Translations under genes and position numbers: made by a program | The notes under the pieces: generated by a model | Told to the model about the DNA's origin: nothing | Databases searched by the model: none | Seen by the model: the letters and a program-made list of their open reading frames with translations, nothing else | Part shown: in pieces, positions 17,501 to 26,260 of the stretch | Layout of the letters: each line of letters begins with the position of its first letter | Position numbering within the stretch: position 1 is the first letter of the stretch | Assembly: GCF_000718165.1 (NCBI RefSeq) | Contig: NZ_JOEY01000014.1 | Location: forward strand, 62,001-126,000 | Reading direction: 5' to 3' | Origin: Streptomyces fulvoviolaceus | Lineage (GTDB): Bacteria > Actinomycetota > Actinomycetes > Streptomycetales > Streptomycetaceae | Length of the DNA: 64,000 bases

Positions 17501-18661
17501 GGCGACCACGGCACCGGTCGTGGCGTCGAGCACCGGTCCGCCGGCCGCCCCGCCGCCCAGCCGCAGCGCGTCCCGGCCTGCCGTGCCGATCGCCAACTCC
17601 AGGGCGTCGTCGAGGAGATGGAAGCGGTCCGTGGCGGTGTAGGTGACGGACGCCGCGCCCAGCACCCGCGCCTCGCGCCAGCAGCCCGCGGCGATCCGGA
17701 CGTACGTGCCGCTCTCGGCCCCGTCCCGCGCGGTGACGGGCAGCGGATCCACCCCGAGGCCCTCCGTCCGTACGAGAGCCAGGTCCAGATCGGGCAACGG
17801 GGTCACCGCGTCGGCGGTCACGACACAACTCCGGTCGCCCGCGGCGTGCAGGACGAGCCGGGGCAGACCGTCGACGGTCTCGTGGCTCGTGATCACGGTC
17901 CCGCGATGATCGGCCACGAACCCCGTCCCACGGGGCCGCCCGGCCAGATCATGGATCCGCACGAGATCCTCGTCCCGACCGGGTTCCTGCCGCGGCCTCT
18001 CCTCACCGGGACGCTGCCGACCACGGGCATGCCGGGAACGGTCGTCGCGCGGCCCATCACCGGGGCTCCGCCGACCCCGGACACGCCCGGAACCGTCATC
18101 GCGCGCAGCATCATCGCGGCCCGAACCCGGTCCCTCACCGGACTGCCCCAGACCTCGCCGAGACCGGTCATCGCGCGGCCCATCACCGCCAGGCTCCTCA
18201 CCCGGGCTCCACCGACCCCGGACACGCCGAGAACCGTCATCGCGCGCAGCATCATCGCGGCCCGAACCCAGTCCCTCACCGGACCGCGCCTGACCACACC
18301 GAGACCGGTCATCGCGCGGGCCATCACCGCCAGGGTCCTCGCCGGGGTTCCGCCAGCCCCGGGCACGCCGAGAACCGTCATGGCGGACCGAACCCTGTCC
18401 TTCACCGGACTGCCCCCGACCCCGCCGAGACCGGTCATCGCGCCGAGCCTCGCCGCCAGGGTCCTCGCCGGAGTCCCACGGCCCCCGCACATCCCGGAAG
18501 CGGTCGTCGCGTGCACCGTCGCTGTCAGCATCCCACCGGCCCCGCACATCCCCGGAACCGGCGTCCTGCGCGGCCTCATCGCCGGCCCGCCCCCGCGGCA
18601 TCCGCGCGGCGTCGTCCGGTGTGCGACGGTCGTCTCCGCTCCGCGGGCCCCGTCCCGCCAT
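14528..18661 (-). CDS. Inactive trypsin-like protease domain fused to a STAND-type NTPase and helical repeats
   Basis: A 1377-residue multidomain protein. Residues about 1-225 are Arg/Asp/Gly-rich and contain a 47-residue repeat. Residues about 228-400 form a trypsin/HtrA-like domain with H260 (TSHETV) and D293 (DLDLALV), but the serine motif reads GAAGGP, with Ala373 in place of Ser. A P-loop NTPase follows: Walker A GPPGSGRTT (491-499) and Walker B LLLLLD (to D582). The last 700 residues are helical and Leu/Ala/Arg-rich, like HEAT- or TPR-type repeats. Start at ATG 18661 behind GGGAGG; the upstream open frame is antisense to truB and rbfA. STAND proteins are signal-sensing switches, so a dead protease head could be a binding module. 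Function is inferred. Confidence 0.8.
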   Translation of the reverse strand: MAGRGPRSGDDRRTPDDAARMPRGRAGDEAAQDAGSGDVRGRWDADSDGARDDRFRDVRGPWDSGEDPGGEARRDDRSRRGRGQSGEGQGSVRHDGSRRARGWRNPGEDPGGDGPRDDRSRCGQARSGEGLGSGRDDAARDDGSRRVRGRWSPGEEPGGDGPRDDRSRRGLGQSGEGPGSGRDDAARDDGSGRVRGRRSPGDGPRDDRSRHARGRQRPGEERPRQEPGRDEDLVRIHDLAGRPRGTGFVADHRGTVITSHETVDGLPRLVLHAAGDRSCVVTADAVTPLPDLDLALVRTEGLGVDPLPVTARDGAESGTYVRIAAGCWREARVLGAASVTYTATDRFHLLDDALELAIGTAGRDALRLGGGAAGGPVLDATTGAVVAVLGTALQSGRRDAGFAVPLRPAAAGPLADLLAENAATVPAYGADLNLAGVLELTATSVGQDGPPGILAGYVGRADAVEPVERAATAREFAAFVEGPASVLGLVGPPGSGRTTELAALAARRNRSPEPAPTLWLRGADLKDDDSSVADAASRALTRAARIVAASESAVPADLGDITPDCLARLAHTTGRPLLLLLDGPEEMPPVLAHRLAEWTAGTAKWLGETGARLVVACREEHWEGAGYGTSARPALEDEAVQAESGGLGAAAPRDGTGRGGGGEETPCVHLGDLSEDEARQARGRYRIPEGALTDTDARHPLTLRLLSEIRAALPDTPDAQVDRHEIFEAHLDLMCLRIAVRLAADNGLRGTAVRRLAAKVSGQVHEAARRSLGPGQGELDRASFEAVFPWGQAPARLGGTGWASAVLTEGLLVPAGNGYRFAHEELADWIQGMHLDLDEALRALVHRHRTDPPAKRHALPVPHHRIGPVVQALLLVARQHGTLQLAHRLEELVDALDADPHSWWAARLLAEVLRRVPDAMPYTAVLRLLTDRIVARRHQDRPAPTEFGPDFWTALPLPQDLRFDLLRRLVLADGPPQEPGPRYLDAAAGLLAADPTVVQRHLTHWFDDERPLPATPHATVAKAAQALLHTHRHRALDDLAEVLVGSAHRRADELLAVLAEDEPSAVCRAVDRWAHDERPARRVAAVAYGLRAAPHVRTEADHELLRYAALALLARPADCTLHGGALALLVRDPRTRARHLPQALRHFAAGDPQFPPSALVPALTTAPDRVLEAFRARLQRPDAGEALRTLTDVTTPALARRVAGLVREAVERHPETAADVAAYVDRRLDQGPAARAVLFPLVTGLLDGGPEQVRAALATVLATPGAPASRALRRELLESLLIHEQEPAVLAAVLHTAAERGGDDLRELVHRTGLLLVRTPDGATRFDRGLVDLGRHVPGFAALVAGWLAEAPQEWAAVVGPSARRMIENLAGVRVPA
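16694..16777. repeat. Copy of a Streptomyces intergenic repeat captured inside the STAND gene
   Basis: This 84-bp stretch is nearly the same as 35065-35148 in a non-coding spacer (CGTCCCTGGGGGCTGCCGCC core and CTCAAGCGCCGGACGGGCTG end). Here it is translated on the minus strand as residues about 629-656 of the STAND protein, between Walker B and the helical part. Confidence 0.8.
18091..18513. repeat. 141-bp tandem repeat in the N-terminal coding region of the STAND gene
   Basis: The string AACCGTCAT starts at 18091, 18232 and 18373, exactly 141 bp apart, and flanking sequence repeats with it. In protein this is a 47-residue Arg/Asp/Gly/Ser repeat such as GDGPRDDRSR followed by SGEG. Copies are diverging, and the last has lost a part. 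Confidence 0.8.
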
Positions 18662-18843
18662 GGTCGAACCTCCCGCCGTGCACCTGCCGTGTCTTCGACG
18701 GTAGGTGCGTGGTGATCGGCGGGACAGATCGTGTGGTGAAAGCGCCCCCTTCCGCTCCCCCGGTTCACTCCGAGCGCCTGCCCGGACGGGTGAAGGGAGG
18801 GGGGCGGGTGGATACACCCTAAGGGTGGGGGAACCGAGGGGGA

Positions 18844-18888
18844 CCGTGGAGCGGCGGCAGCGACGACCCCGTGATCGCCGCTCCACGG
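18844..18888 (-). terminator. Hairpin terminator after truB
   Basis: Perfect 13-bp arms (18844-18856 and 18876-18888) with a 19-nt loop lie 18 bp beyond the truB stop codon on the minus strand. It probably ends the rbfA-truB transcript. The STAND gene promoter must lie between 18662 and about 18840. Confidence 0.65.
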
Positions 18889-18906
18889 GCGGATGCAGCG
18901 CGTGTG

Positions 18907-19812
18907 TCAGCCGAAGACGGCCAGGCTCTTCGCCTTGCCCTTGTGTTCCTCGACGAGCGCGAGGAAGCGGCCCTCGGGGTCGAAAACGGCCACGGTGCCA
19001 CGGCCCGCGTACTCCTCGGGCATCTCCAGGCGTACGCCGTTCAGCAGCAGCTTGGCCCGCCTGGCATCCACGTTCCAGCGCGGGAACGCGGCCGCGGCGG
19101 CGTCGGCGATCGGCATCACCGTCAGCTCCTGCTGGAGCTGGTCCAAGGTCCTGGCGGAGTCCAGCTTGTACGGGCCAACGCGGGTGCGGCGCAGCGCAGT
19201 CAAGTGACCGCCCACGCCCAGGTCGGCGCCGAGGTCGCGGGCCAGGGCCCGGATGTAGGTGCCGGAGGAGCAGACCACCGATACGACCAGGTCGAGGACC
19301 GGGGTGCCGTCCTCGGCCACGGCGTTCCGGACGTCGTACACCGCGAAGGAGGAGACCGTGACGGGCCGCGCGGGAATCTCGAACTCCTCGCCCTCCCGCG
19401 CCCGCTTGTAGGACCTGACCCCGTCGATCTTGATGGCGCTGACCTTGGACGGCACCTGCATGATGTCGCCGCTCAGCTTGGCGATCCCGGCGTCGACGGC
19501 CTCGCGGGTGACCTTCGAGGCGTCCACCGACCCCGTGATCTCGCCCTCTGCGTCGTCGGTCAGGGTCGTCTGGCCGAGCCGGATCGTGCCCAGGTACTCC
19601 TTCTCGGTCAGCGCGAGGTGCCCGAGGAGCTTGGTCGCCTTCTCGACGCCGAGGACGAGCACGCCCGTCGCCATGGGGTCGAGCGTGCCGGCGTGGCCGA
19701 CGCGGCGGGTCCTGGCGATCCCGCGCATCTTGGCGACCACGTCGTGCGAAGTGAAGCCCGACGGCTTGTCGACGATGACAAGCCCGTCGGGCGTCTGGTT
19801 CTTCTGGGTCAT
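18907..19812 (-). CDS. truB: tRNA pseudouridine-55 synthase
   Basis: TruB converts U55 of tRNA to pseudouridine in the T-arm. The 301-residue protein shows the family's opening VIVDKPSGFTSHDVV and the catalytic Asp in HAGTLDPMATGVL (residues 40-52). The YLGTIRLG strand and the ARDLGADLG segment of the core are also present, and the C-terminus carries a PUA-like part. Its ATG overlaps the rbfA stop by 4 nt, so the two are translationally coupled. It is the last gene of the rbfA-truB pair within the conserved translation gene run. Confidence 0.97.
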   Translation of the reverse strand: MTQKNQTPDGLVIVDKPSGFTSHDVVAKMRGIARTRRVGHAGTLDPMATGVLVLGVEKATKLLGHLALTEKEYLGTIRLGQTTLTDDAEGEITGSVDASKVTREAVDAGIAKLSGDIMQVPSKVSAIKIDGVRSYKRAREGEEFEIPARPVTVSSFAVYDVRNAVAEDGTPVLDLVVSVVCSSGTYIRALARDLGADLGVGGHLTALRRTRVGPYKLDSARTLDQLQQELTVMPIADAAAAAFPRWNVDARRAKLLLNGVRLEMPEEYAGRGTVAVFDPEGRFLALVEEHKGKAKSLAVFG

Positions 19813-20261
19813 TCGGCGGCGTCGTCCGTCTCGTCGTCCTCGCCCGGCTTCTTGTACGGGTCCGCCTCACCGGCGTAGGCGGCACCGGCCGAGACCTCGC
19901 GCACCTTCTCGTCGGACTGGTGCGCCTTGTCGAGGAGGTCCTCGATGGTCTTGGCGGTGTCCGGCAGCGCGTCGGCCACGAAGGTCAGCGTCGGCGTGAA
20001 CTTCACGCCCGCGGCCTGACCGACCGCGGAGCGGAGCACGCCCTTGGCGCTCTCCAGCCCGGCGGCCACAGCCGCCCGCTCCTCGTCGTCGCCGTACACC
20101 GTGTAGAAGACGGTCGCCTCCCTCAGGTCCCCGGTGACCCGGGTGTCCGTGATGGTGACGTGCGAGCCGAGCCGCGGGTCCTTGATCCCGCGCTGCAGCT
20201 TCTGGGCCACCACCTCTCGGATGAGGTCCGCCAGCCTCTTGGCACGCGCGTTGTCGGCCAC
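19809..20261 (-). CDS. rbfA: 30S ribosome-binding factor A
   Basis: RbfA binds the 30S subunit late in its assembly and helps mature the 5' end of 16S rRNA. The 150-residue protein has the KH-like fold sequence: ARAKRLADLIREVVAQKLQ at the start, DPRLGSHVTITDTRVT in the first strands, and LPDTAKTIEDLLDKA in the last helix. It has an acidic Asp/Glu-rich tail (about 125-150), as actinobacterial RbfA often has. It is followed by truB with a 4-nt overlap and lies 33 bp behind the DUF503 gene. Confidence 0.97.
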   Translation of the reverse strand: MADNARAKRLADLIREVVAQKLQRGIKDPRLGSHVTITDTRVTGDLREATVFYTVYGDDEERAAVAAGLESAKGVLRSAVGQAAGVKFTPTLTFVADALPDTAKTIEDLLDKAHQSDEKVREVSAGAAYAGEADPYKKPGEDDETDDAAE

Positions 20262-20294
20262 TGGTCCGTCTCCTTAAGTGTCTTGCTTCTTGCT

Positions 20295-20588
20295 TCAGTC
20301 TTCGTCGCTGTGGAGTCTGCGTCGAACCGAGAGCAGTTCCACCTCGGGTCGCCCGGCGACCAGCCGCTCGCAGCGGTCCAGTACGTCGGCGAGGTGTCCC
20401 GTGTCCCCGGAAACCATCGCGAGCCCGATCTCGGCCCTGCGGTGGAGGTCCTGGCTGCCCGTCTCCGCCGCGCTCACCGCGTACCTGCGCTGGAGCTCGG
20501 CCACGATCGGACGGACGAGAGAGCGTTTCTCCTTGAGCGAGTGGACGTCGCCGAGGAGGAGATCGAAGGACAGAGTCCCCACATACAT
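20295..20588 (-). CDS. DUF503 (YlxP-like) protein
   Basis: A 97-residue protein that starts MYVGTLSFDLLLGDVHSLKEKR, the signature of the DUF503/YlxP family. It lies where ylxP is found in many bacteria, between infB and rbfA. Members are small ferredoxin-like-fold proteins with a possible role in RNA or ribosome biology that is not well defined. The frame is open upstream to 20660, but the conserved family start is the ATG at 20588, so the shorter version is used. Confidence 0.9.
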   Translation of the reverse strand: MYVGTLSFDLLLGDVHSLKEKRSLVRPIVAELQRRYAVSAAETGSQDLHRRAEIGLAMVSGDTGHLADVLDRCERLVAGRPEVELLSVRRRLHSDED

Positions 20589-20668
20589 GTGTGTATCCGG
20601 ATGTCCCGCCGGTTCGGGGTATGGGCGCCACGCTTCGACGCCGATACGGGAACCGTACACGCAACGGC

Positions 20669-20709
20669 CGGGGCCGATCGACGGATATTCACTCCGCCGA
20701 TCGGCCCCG
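20669..20709 (-). terminator. Hairpin terminator or attenuator after infB
   Basis: Perfect 12-bp arms (20669-20680 and 20698-20709) with a 17-nt loop lie 18 bp beyond the infB stop codon. It separates infB from the DUF503-rbfA-truB genes, which therefore may have their own promoter or be reached by read-through. Confidence 0.7.
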
Positions 20710-20726
20710 ATCGCGTGCTACGACAA

Positions 20727-23700
20727 TCAGCCGCGCGGCTTCTCGCGCATCTCGTACGTCGCGATGACGTCGTCGACCTTGATGTCGTTGAAGTTGCCGA
20801 GGTTGATACCGCCCTCGAACCCTTCGCGGATCTCGGTGACGTCGTCCTTGAAGCGACGCAGACCGGAGATGTTGAGGCTCTCCGCGATGACCTTGCCGTC
20901 GCGGACGAGGCGCGCCTTGGTGTTGCGCTTGACCTCTCCCGAACGGACCAGGACACCGGCGATGTTGCCCAGCTTGGACGACTTGAAGACCTCGCGGATC
21001 TCCGCCGTGCCGAGCTCGACCTCCTCGTACTCCGGCTTGAGCATGCCCTTGAGGGCCGCCTCGATCTCCTCGATGGCCTGGTAGATCACCGAGTAGTACC
21101 GGACGTCGACGCCCTCGCGCTCCGCCATCTGCGCCGCGCGGCCCGCAGCGCGGACGTTGAAACCGATGACGATGGCGTCGGAGCCGGTCGCCAGGTCGAT
21201 GTCCGACTCGGTGACCGCACCCACACCGCGGTGCAGGACGCGGATGTCGACCTCTTCGCCGACGTCGAGCTGGAGCAGCGAGGACTCGAGAGCCTCCACC
21301 GAACCGGACGCGTCGCCCTTGATGATGAGGTTGAGTTCCTGCACCAGACCGGCCTTGAGGGCCTCGTCCAGGTTCTCCAGGGAGAACCGGACACCCCGGC
21401 GGGCGAAGTTGGCGTTGCGCTCGCGCGCCGCCCGCTTCTCGGCGATCTGACGTGCCGTGCGGTCCTCGTCGACAACCAGGAAGTTGTCGCCGGCGCCCGG
21501 GACGTTGGTGAGACCGAGGACGAGGACCGGGGTCGAGGGACCCGCCTCTTCCACGTTGTCGCCCTTGTCGTCGAGCATCGCGCGGACACGGCCGTACGCG
21601 TCGCCGACCACCATGGTGTCGCCGACCCGCAGGGTGCCTCGCTGGACCAGGACGGTCGCGACGGCGCCGCGGCCACGGTCCAGGTGGGACTCGATCGCAA
21701 TACCCTGCGCGTCCTGCTCCGGGTTGGCCCGCAGGTCGAGCGAGGCGTCCGCGGTGAGGACCACGGCCTCCAGCAGGCTCTCGATGTTGAGGCCCTGCTT
21801 GGCGGAGATGTCGACGAACATCGTGTCGCCGCCGTACTCCTCGGCCACCAAACCGAACTCGGTGAGCTGACCGCGCACCTTGGTCGGGTCGGCACCCTCG
21901 ACGTCGATCTTGTTGACCGCGACCACGATCGGCACGTCGGCCGCCTTGGCGTGGTTCAGCGCCTCGATCGTCTGGGGCATCACACCGTCGTTGGCCGCCA
22001 CCACGAGGATCGCGATGTCGGTCGACTTGGCACCACGGGCACGCATGGCGGTGAACGCCTCGTGACCCGGGGTGTCGATGAAGGTGATCTTGCGCTCTTC
22101 GTCGTTGACCTGAGTCGTGACCTGGTACGCACCGATGTGCTGCGTGATACCGCCGGCCTCGCCCGCGACGACGTTCGTCTTGCGGATGGTGTCGAGGAGG
22201 CGGGTCTTACCGTGGTCGACGTGACCCATGACGGTCACGACCGGCGGACGCGCGACGAGGAACTCCTCGCCACCCTCGTCCTCGCCGAACTCGATGTCGA
22301 AGGACTCGAGCAGCTCGCGGTCCTCCTCCTCGGGGCTGACGATCTCGAGGATGAAGTTCATCTCGTCCGCGAGGAGCTTCAGCGTCTCGTCGGAGACGGA
22401 CTGCGTGGCAGTGACCATCTCGCCGAGGTTCATCATCACGCCGACGAGCGACGCCGGGTTGGCGCCGATCTTCTCGGCGAAGTCGGTGAGGGACGCACCA
22501 CGCGACAGGCGGACGGACTGTCCGTTGCCGCGCGGCAGCATCACGCCGCCGACCGACGGGGCCTGCATGGCCTCGTACTCCTGGCGCCTCTGCCGCTTCG
22601 ACTTGCGACCACGACGTGCGGGACCGCCGGGACGACCGAAGGCGCCCTGCGTGCCACCACGGCCACCCGGACCACCGGGACGACCGCCGAAGCCGGGACG
22701 ACCGCCGCCGCCACCACCGGGACCACCGGGACGACCGGCGAAACCGCCGCCACCGCCACCGGGACCACCGGGACGACCGGCGAAACCGCCGCCACCGCCA
22801 CCGGGACCACCGGGACGACCGGCGAAGCCGCCACCGCCGCCACCGGGACGACCGCCGCCACCGCCACCGGGACGACCGCCACCGCCACCGCCGGGACCGC
22901 GGCCGCCGGGGCCACCGCCACCGGGACGCGGACCGGCAGCCGGACGCTGCGGCATCATGCCGGGGTTCGGACGGTTACCGCCGGGGCCGCCGCCGGGACG
23001 CGGGCCGCCACCCTGCGGGCGGGGCATGCCGCCCGGGGTCGGACGGGAGCCGCCCGGAGCCTGCGGACGGGGACCGCCCGACGCGCCCTGGGGACGGGGA
23101 CCGCCCTGGCCTGCGCCCTGCGGACGCGGAGCGCCGCCGGGAGCACCGGGGCCACCCTGGCCGCCGGGACGCGGGGCGCCGCCCGGACGGGGCGCCTGCG
23201 GGCGCGCCATGCCGGTGGAGCCACCAGAGGTGAAGGGGTTGTTGCCCGGACGGGGACCGGCCGGACGGGAGCCCGGACGCGCGGCCTGACCACCCGGACG
23301 CGGAGCGCCGGGACGGTCGCCACGGTCACCGCGACCCTGGCCGCCCTGGCCGGGACCGGCCGGACGGGAGCCCGGACGCGGAGCCTGGCCGGCCGGACGC
23401 GGAGCGCCCGGACGGGCGCCGGAGCCACCGGAACCACCAGAGGCGGCCGGGGCTGCCGGTGCGGCGGGAGCCGCCGGGGGTGCCGTGAACTCGGGCGCGG
23501 TCGGCGCCGGGGACACCGGGGCGGGCCGCGGCGCGGGCCTCGGGCCCGGGGTGGGACGGGAGCCGGAGGAGGCCGGCGCGGCGGGAGCCGCGGGCTTCTC
23601 GGCGGCGGCCGGCTTGGGGGCCGGCGGGCGCGGGGCGGCCGGACGGGCTGCCTGCGCGGGAGAGGGGGCTGCCGGACGTGCCGGGGCAGCCTTGCGTGCG

Positions 23701-23882
23701 GAAGCGGGCTTGCCGCCTCCGTTGCCCTGCTGGAGGGCGTCCGTCAACTTACGGACGACGGGCGCTTCGATGGTCGAAGACGCCGAACGGACGAATTCAC
23801 CGAGTTCTTGGAGCTTGGCCATGACGACCTTGCTCTCCACCCCGAACTCCTTGGCGAGTTCGTATACCCGGACCTTAGCCAC
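20727..23882 (-). CDS. infB: Translation initiation factor IF-2
   Basis: IF-2 is the GTPase that brings initiator tRNA to the ribosome. The 1051-residue product begins at GTG behind AAAGGAG and has the N-terminal IF2-N domain ([16 protein letters not shown]). A very long Pro/Gly/Arg/Ala-rich region (about 55-420) follows, then a second IF2-N-like segment. The G domain has GHVDHGKT (G1), GITQHIGAY (G2), DTPGHEAFT (G3), NKID (G4) and SAKQG (G5), and the C-terminal domains end KPRG. Domain order is complete. The low-complexity part is longer than in most bacteria and typical of actinomycetes. It sits in the conserved nusA-ylxR-infB order. Confidence 0.98.
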   Translation of the reverse strand: MAKVRVYELAKEFGVESKVVMAKLQELGEFVRSASSTIEAPVVRKLTDALQQGNGGGKPASARKAAPARPAAPSPAQAARPAAPRPPAPKPAAAEKPAAPAAPASSGSRPTPGPRPAPRPAPVSPAPTAPEFTAPPAAPAAPAAPAASGGSGGSGARPGAPRPAGQAPRPGSRPAGPGQGGQGRGDRGDRPGAPRPGGQAARPGSRPAGPRPGNNPFTSGGSTGMARPQAPRPGGAPRPGGQGGPGAPGGAPRPQGAGQGGPRPQGASGGPRPQAPGGSRPTPGGMPRPQGGGPRPGGGPGGNRPNPGMMPQRPAAGPRPGGGGPGGRGPGGGGGGRPGGGGGGRPGGGGGGFAGRPGGPGGGGGGFAGRPGGPGGGGGGFAGRPGGPGGGGGGRPGFGGRPGGPGGRGGTQGAFGRPGGPARRGRKSKRQRRQEYEAMQAPSVGGVMLPRGNGQSVRLSRGASLTDFAEKIGANPASLVGVMMNLGEMVTATQSVSDETLKLLADEMNFILEIVSPEEEDRELLESFDIEFGEDEGGEEFLVARPPVVTVMGHVDHGKTRLLDTIRKTNVVAGEAGGITQHIGAYQVTTQVNDEERKITFIDTPGHEAFTAMRARGAKSTDIAILVVAANDGVMPQTIEALNHAKAADVPIVVAVNKIDVEGADPTKVRGQLTEFGLVAEEYGGDTMFVDISAKQGLNIESLLEAVVLTADASLDLRANPEQDAQGIAIESHLDRGRGAVATVLVQRGTLRVGDTMVVGDAYGRVRAMLDDKGDNVEEAGPSTPVLVLGLTNVPGAGDNFLVVDEDRTARQIAEKRAARERNANFARRGVRFSLENLDEALKAGLVQELNLIIKGDASGSVEALESSLLQLDVGEEVDIRVLHRGVGAVTESDIDLATGSDAIVIGFNVRAAGRAAQMAEREGVDVRYYSVIYQAIEEIEAALKGMLKPEYEEVELGTAEIREVFKSSKLGNIAGVLVRSGEVKRNTKARLVRDGKVIAESLNISGLRRFKDDVTEIREGFEGGINLGNFNDIKVDDVIATYEMREKPRG
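22718..22843. repeat. 42-bp tandem repeat in infB
   Basis: The unit beginning CGGGACCACCGGGACGACCG starts at 22718, 22760 and 22802 with near-identical sequence. It encodes a 14-residue [14 protein letters not shown] repeat in the disordered part of IF-2. Copy number could vary between strains by slippage. Confidence 0.85.
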
Positions 23883-24027
23883 TTCGCTCCTTTTAGGTCC
23901 GGGTGCATCCGGACCGTCGCTACTTCATGGGCGTACTCATCGCGTGCTCATCGAGTGCTCATCGCAATCTCGACCTACTTCCAACTCGCGGGGTACCAGG
24001 GCCGCACGGGGTTCCGTGCGACGCTCC

Positions 24028-24324
24028 TTACTGTGTTGCCTGCTCAGCAACGGTTGCCTGCTCGACGTATCGGCGCAACGTCTTTGTGTCGAGCGCTCCC
24101 GGGGCGCGCAGCGCCCGTGTGAACGCCCGACGGCGTACCGCCAGGTCGAGACAGACCAGGGCGGGGTGCACATACGCACCCCGGCCGGGCAGCGTACCGC
24201 GATCATCGGGGACGCATTCGCCCTCGACCGCCACGATGCGCAGCAAGTCCTTCTTGGCCGCTCGCTCCCGGCACCCCACACAGGTGCGCTCAGGGCATGC
24301 GCGGGCTCGCGTCCGGCCAGACAC
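24028..24324 (-). CDS. ylxR: YlxR (DUF448) RNA-binding protein
   Basis: A 98-residue basic protein with the YlxR signature PERTCVGCRER near the start and GRGAYVHPALVCLDLAVRR in the middle, which includes the conserved GRGAY segment. The family is found between nusA and infB in most bacteria and is thought to bind RNA, possibly acting with RNase P or on transcription. It uses a GTG start with GGGGAGG about 11 bases upstream. The spacer to infB (145 bp) could hold an internal promoter, but I see no clear one. Confidence 0.93.
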   Translation of the reverse strand: MSGRTRARACPERTCVGCRERAAKKDLLRIVAVEGECVPDDRGTLPGRGAYVHPALVCLDLAVRRRAFTRALRAPGALDTKTLRRYVEQATVAEQATQ

Positions 24325-24414
24325 TCTTAAGTCTACCTCCCCGCACCGACCTCACCCCTTTGGGGGAAAAATCGAACGGCTGTTGTCGTGATCTAAGCCA
24401 CCTGCGGCCGAGAT

Positions 24415-25413
24415 CTATTCCCCGGGCTGGTCGGACGGCTGTTCGGTGTCCGGACGGATGTCGATCCGCCAGCCGGTCAGCCGGGCCGCGAGGCGGGCGT
24501 TCTGCCCTTCCTTGCCGATCGCCAGCGACAGCTGGTAGTCCGGCACCGTCACGCGCGCGGAGCGGGCCGCGAGGTCCACGACCTCCACCTTGGAGACCCG
24601 GGCCGGCGAGAGGGCGTTCGCCACCATCTCGGCCGGGTCGTCCGACCAGTCGACGATGTCGATCTTCTCGCCGTTCAGCTCACCCATGACATTGCGCACC
24701 CGGCCGCCCATGGGGCCGATGCAGGCGCCCTTGGCGTTCAGGCCGCTGCGGGTGGAGCGGACGGCGATCTTCGTGCGGTGACCGGCCTCGCGGGCGATGG
24801 CGGCGATCTCGACGGAACCGTCGGCGATCTCCGGCACCTCGAGCGCGAAGAGCTTCTTCACCAGGTTGGGGTGCGTGCGGGACAGGGTCACGGACGGACC
24901 GCGGACACCCCTCGCCACTCGTACGACGTACGACCGAAGCCGCATCCCGTGCTGATACGTCTCACCGGGGACCTGCTCCTGCACCGGCAGGATGGCCTCC
25001 AGCTTGCCGATGTCGACGAGCACGTTCTTCGGGTCGCGGCCCTGCTGGACCATGCCCATGACGATGTCGCCCTCACGCCCCGCGTACTCGCCGAGCGTCG
25101 CGTCGTCCTCGGCGTCGCGCAGGCGCTGCAGGATGACCTGCTTGGCCGTGGTGGCGGCGATACGGCCGAAGCCGGACGGGGTGTCGTCGAACTCGCGGGC
25201 CTCCTGGCCCTCTTCGAGGTCCTCGGGGTCCTCCTTCGCCCACACCGTCACGTGGCCGGTTTCCCGGTTGAGCTCCACGCGCGCGTGGCGGCGGCTTCCC
25301 TCGGTGCGGTGATAGGCGATGAGGAGGGCCGACTCGATCGCCTCGACCAGCAGGGGGAAGGAGATCTCCTTCTCCCGTACCAAGCCCCGCAGGGCACTCA
25401 TGTCGATGTCCAC
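24415..25413 (-). CDS. nusA: Transcription termination/antitermination factor NusA
   Basis: NusA binds RNA polymerase and controls pausing, termination and antitermination. The 332-residue protein contains the N-terminal polymerase-binding domain ([19 protein letters not shown]), an S1 domain ([20 protein letters not shown]) and the two KH domains ([20 protein letters not shown] and [20 protein letters not shown]). The C-terminal acidic repeats of enterobacterial NusA are absent, which is usual in actinobacteria. It starts with GTG; the ATG four codons later is an alternative. It is 2 bp downstream of the rimP stop, so the two form one operon. Confidence 0.98.
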   Translation of the reverse strand: MDIDMSALRGLVREKEISFPLLVEAIESALLIAYHRTEGSRRHARVELNRETGHVTVWAKEDPEDLEEGQEAREFDDTPSGFGRIAATTAKQVILQRLRDAEDDATLGEYAGREGDIVMGMVQQGRDPKNVLVDIGKLEAILPVQEQVPGETYQHGMRLRSYVVRVARGVRGPSVTLSRTHPNLVKKLFALEVPEIADGSVEIAAIAREAGHRTKIAVRSTRSGLNAKGACIGPMGGRVRNVMGELNGEKIDIVDWSDDPAEMVANALSPARVSKVEVVDLAARSARVTVPDYQLSLAIGKEGQNARLAARLTGWRIDIRPDTEQPSDQPGE

Positions 25414-25415
25414 GG

Positions 25416-25940
25416 CTACGCCTCCTCCTCTTCCTTCATGTCTGTGTTGTCGCTGTTGTCGTTGGCCTTGCGGTTGAACTCGACCTGGACGCGCGCCTTG
25501 TCGATGTCGCCGAAGGCGATGCGGCGGGCGGTTGCCTTACGGCCCTTCACTCCCGGCACTTCCAGATCGAGGCCATCGTCGTCCACGGCGAGGATGCGGG
25601 CGACCAGTTCGCCGCCCTCGTGCAGCTGGAACTTCACCAGCCGGTCCGTGGCGCGTACGTAGTGGCGGCGCTCCGTGAGGGAGCGCTCGGCGCCCGGGGT
25701 CCCGACCTCGAGGGTGTACTCACCCGCACCCATCGCGTCCGTCTCGTCGAGCTTCGCCGAGAGCGCGCGGCTCACATCGGCGACCTGGTCCAGGTCCGCA
25801 CCGGTGTCCGAGTCGACGACGACGCGCAGCACCCGCTTGCGTCCGACGGAGTCCACGGCGATCTCTTCGAGATCCAGTCCCTGGGAGGTGACGAGCGGTT
25901 CCAGAAGTTCTCGCAGCCTCTCGCTCTGGGTGGTGCTCAT
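25416..25940 (-). CDS. rimP: Ribosome maturation factor RimP
   Basis: RimP helps the 30S subunit to assemble. The 174-residue protein shows the family's first domain ([25 protein letters not shown] as the strand-turn-strand, then a [19 protein letters not shown] helix) and the [21 protein letters not shown] segment with the conserved PGxxR. An acidic tail (MKEEEEA) ends it. It appears to be the first gene of the rimP-nusA-ylxR-infB run; the promoter should be in the spacer beyond 25940. Confidence 0.96.
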   Translation of the reverse strand: MSTTQSERLRELLEPLVTSQGLDLEEIAVDSVGRKRVLRVVVDSDTGADLDQVADVSRALSAKLDETDAMGAGEYTLEVGTPGAERSLTERRHYVRATDRLVKFQLHEGGELVARILAVDDDGLDLEVPGVKGRKATARRIAFGDIDKARVQVEFNRKANDNSDNTDMKEEEEA

Positions 25941-26090
25941 CCGGGTGACTCCTCGGCCGCGTGTGCTGTTGTGGGTAGGTCGCGTGTCTGGTCAAAGGGT
26001 ATCCGCTCCCGGGGGGTGTTGCCGTCCACGTGCGCCTCCGGCGGTGGGGCCGGGCGCCCTCGAGCTCGGGGGCTGTGGTTCGTGGGCGGG

Positions 26091-26157
26091 TGCGGGTTGT
26101 GTGGGGCTGGTCGCGCCCACGCGGCGGAGCCGCATATCGATACGGCCCCGCGCCCCT
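26091..26157 (+). repeat. Intergenic repeat family A, copy 1
   Basis: Carries the family core GGCTGGTCGCGCCCACGCGG followed by AGCCGCATATCGATACGGCC. Related copies are at 28184, 30269, 35824 and 43771, all in the same orientation. The arms GCGGCGGAGCCGC form a small self-complementary element. The surrounding spacer 25941-26260 (320 bp) contains no supportable gene and should hold the rimP promoter and the promoter for 26261. Confidence 0.8.
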
Positions 26158-26260
26158 GGGTGGGTTGCCGCGAGGGCGACGGGATGCGCGGGTACCGTGA
26201 TCACCAGCGGGGCCGTCTTCCCGCCCGTGTGTTCGTACGAGCTCCCCGAGGACGTCCGCC

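Noticed and set aside
18662..19885. N-terminal extension of the STAND gene to a 1785-codon frame
   Set aside because: The extra part is out-of-frame truB and rbfA. A good RBS and ATG exist at 18661.
19920..24122. 1400-codon plus-strand open frame over rbfA, infB and ylxR
   Set aside because: It is a shadow of real minus-strand genes; the Thr/Gly-rich runs mirror the IF-2 Pro/Gly region.
26091..26157. Insertion sequence
   Set aside because: The element is under 100 bp, has no transposase and no clear target-site duplication; it is better described as an intergenic repeat.
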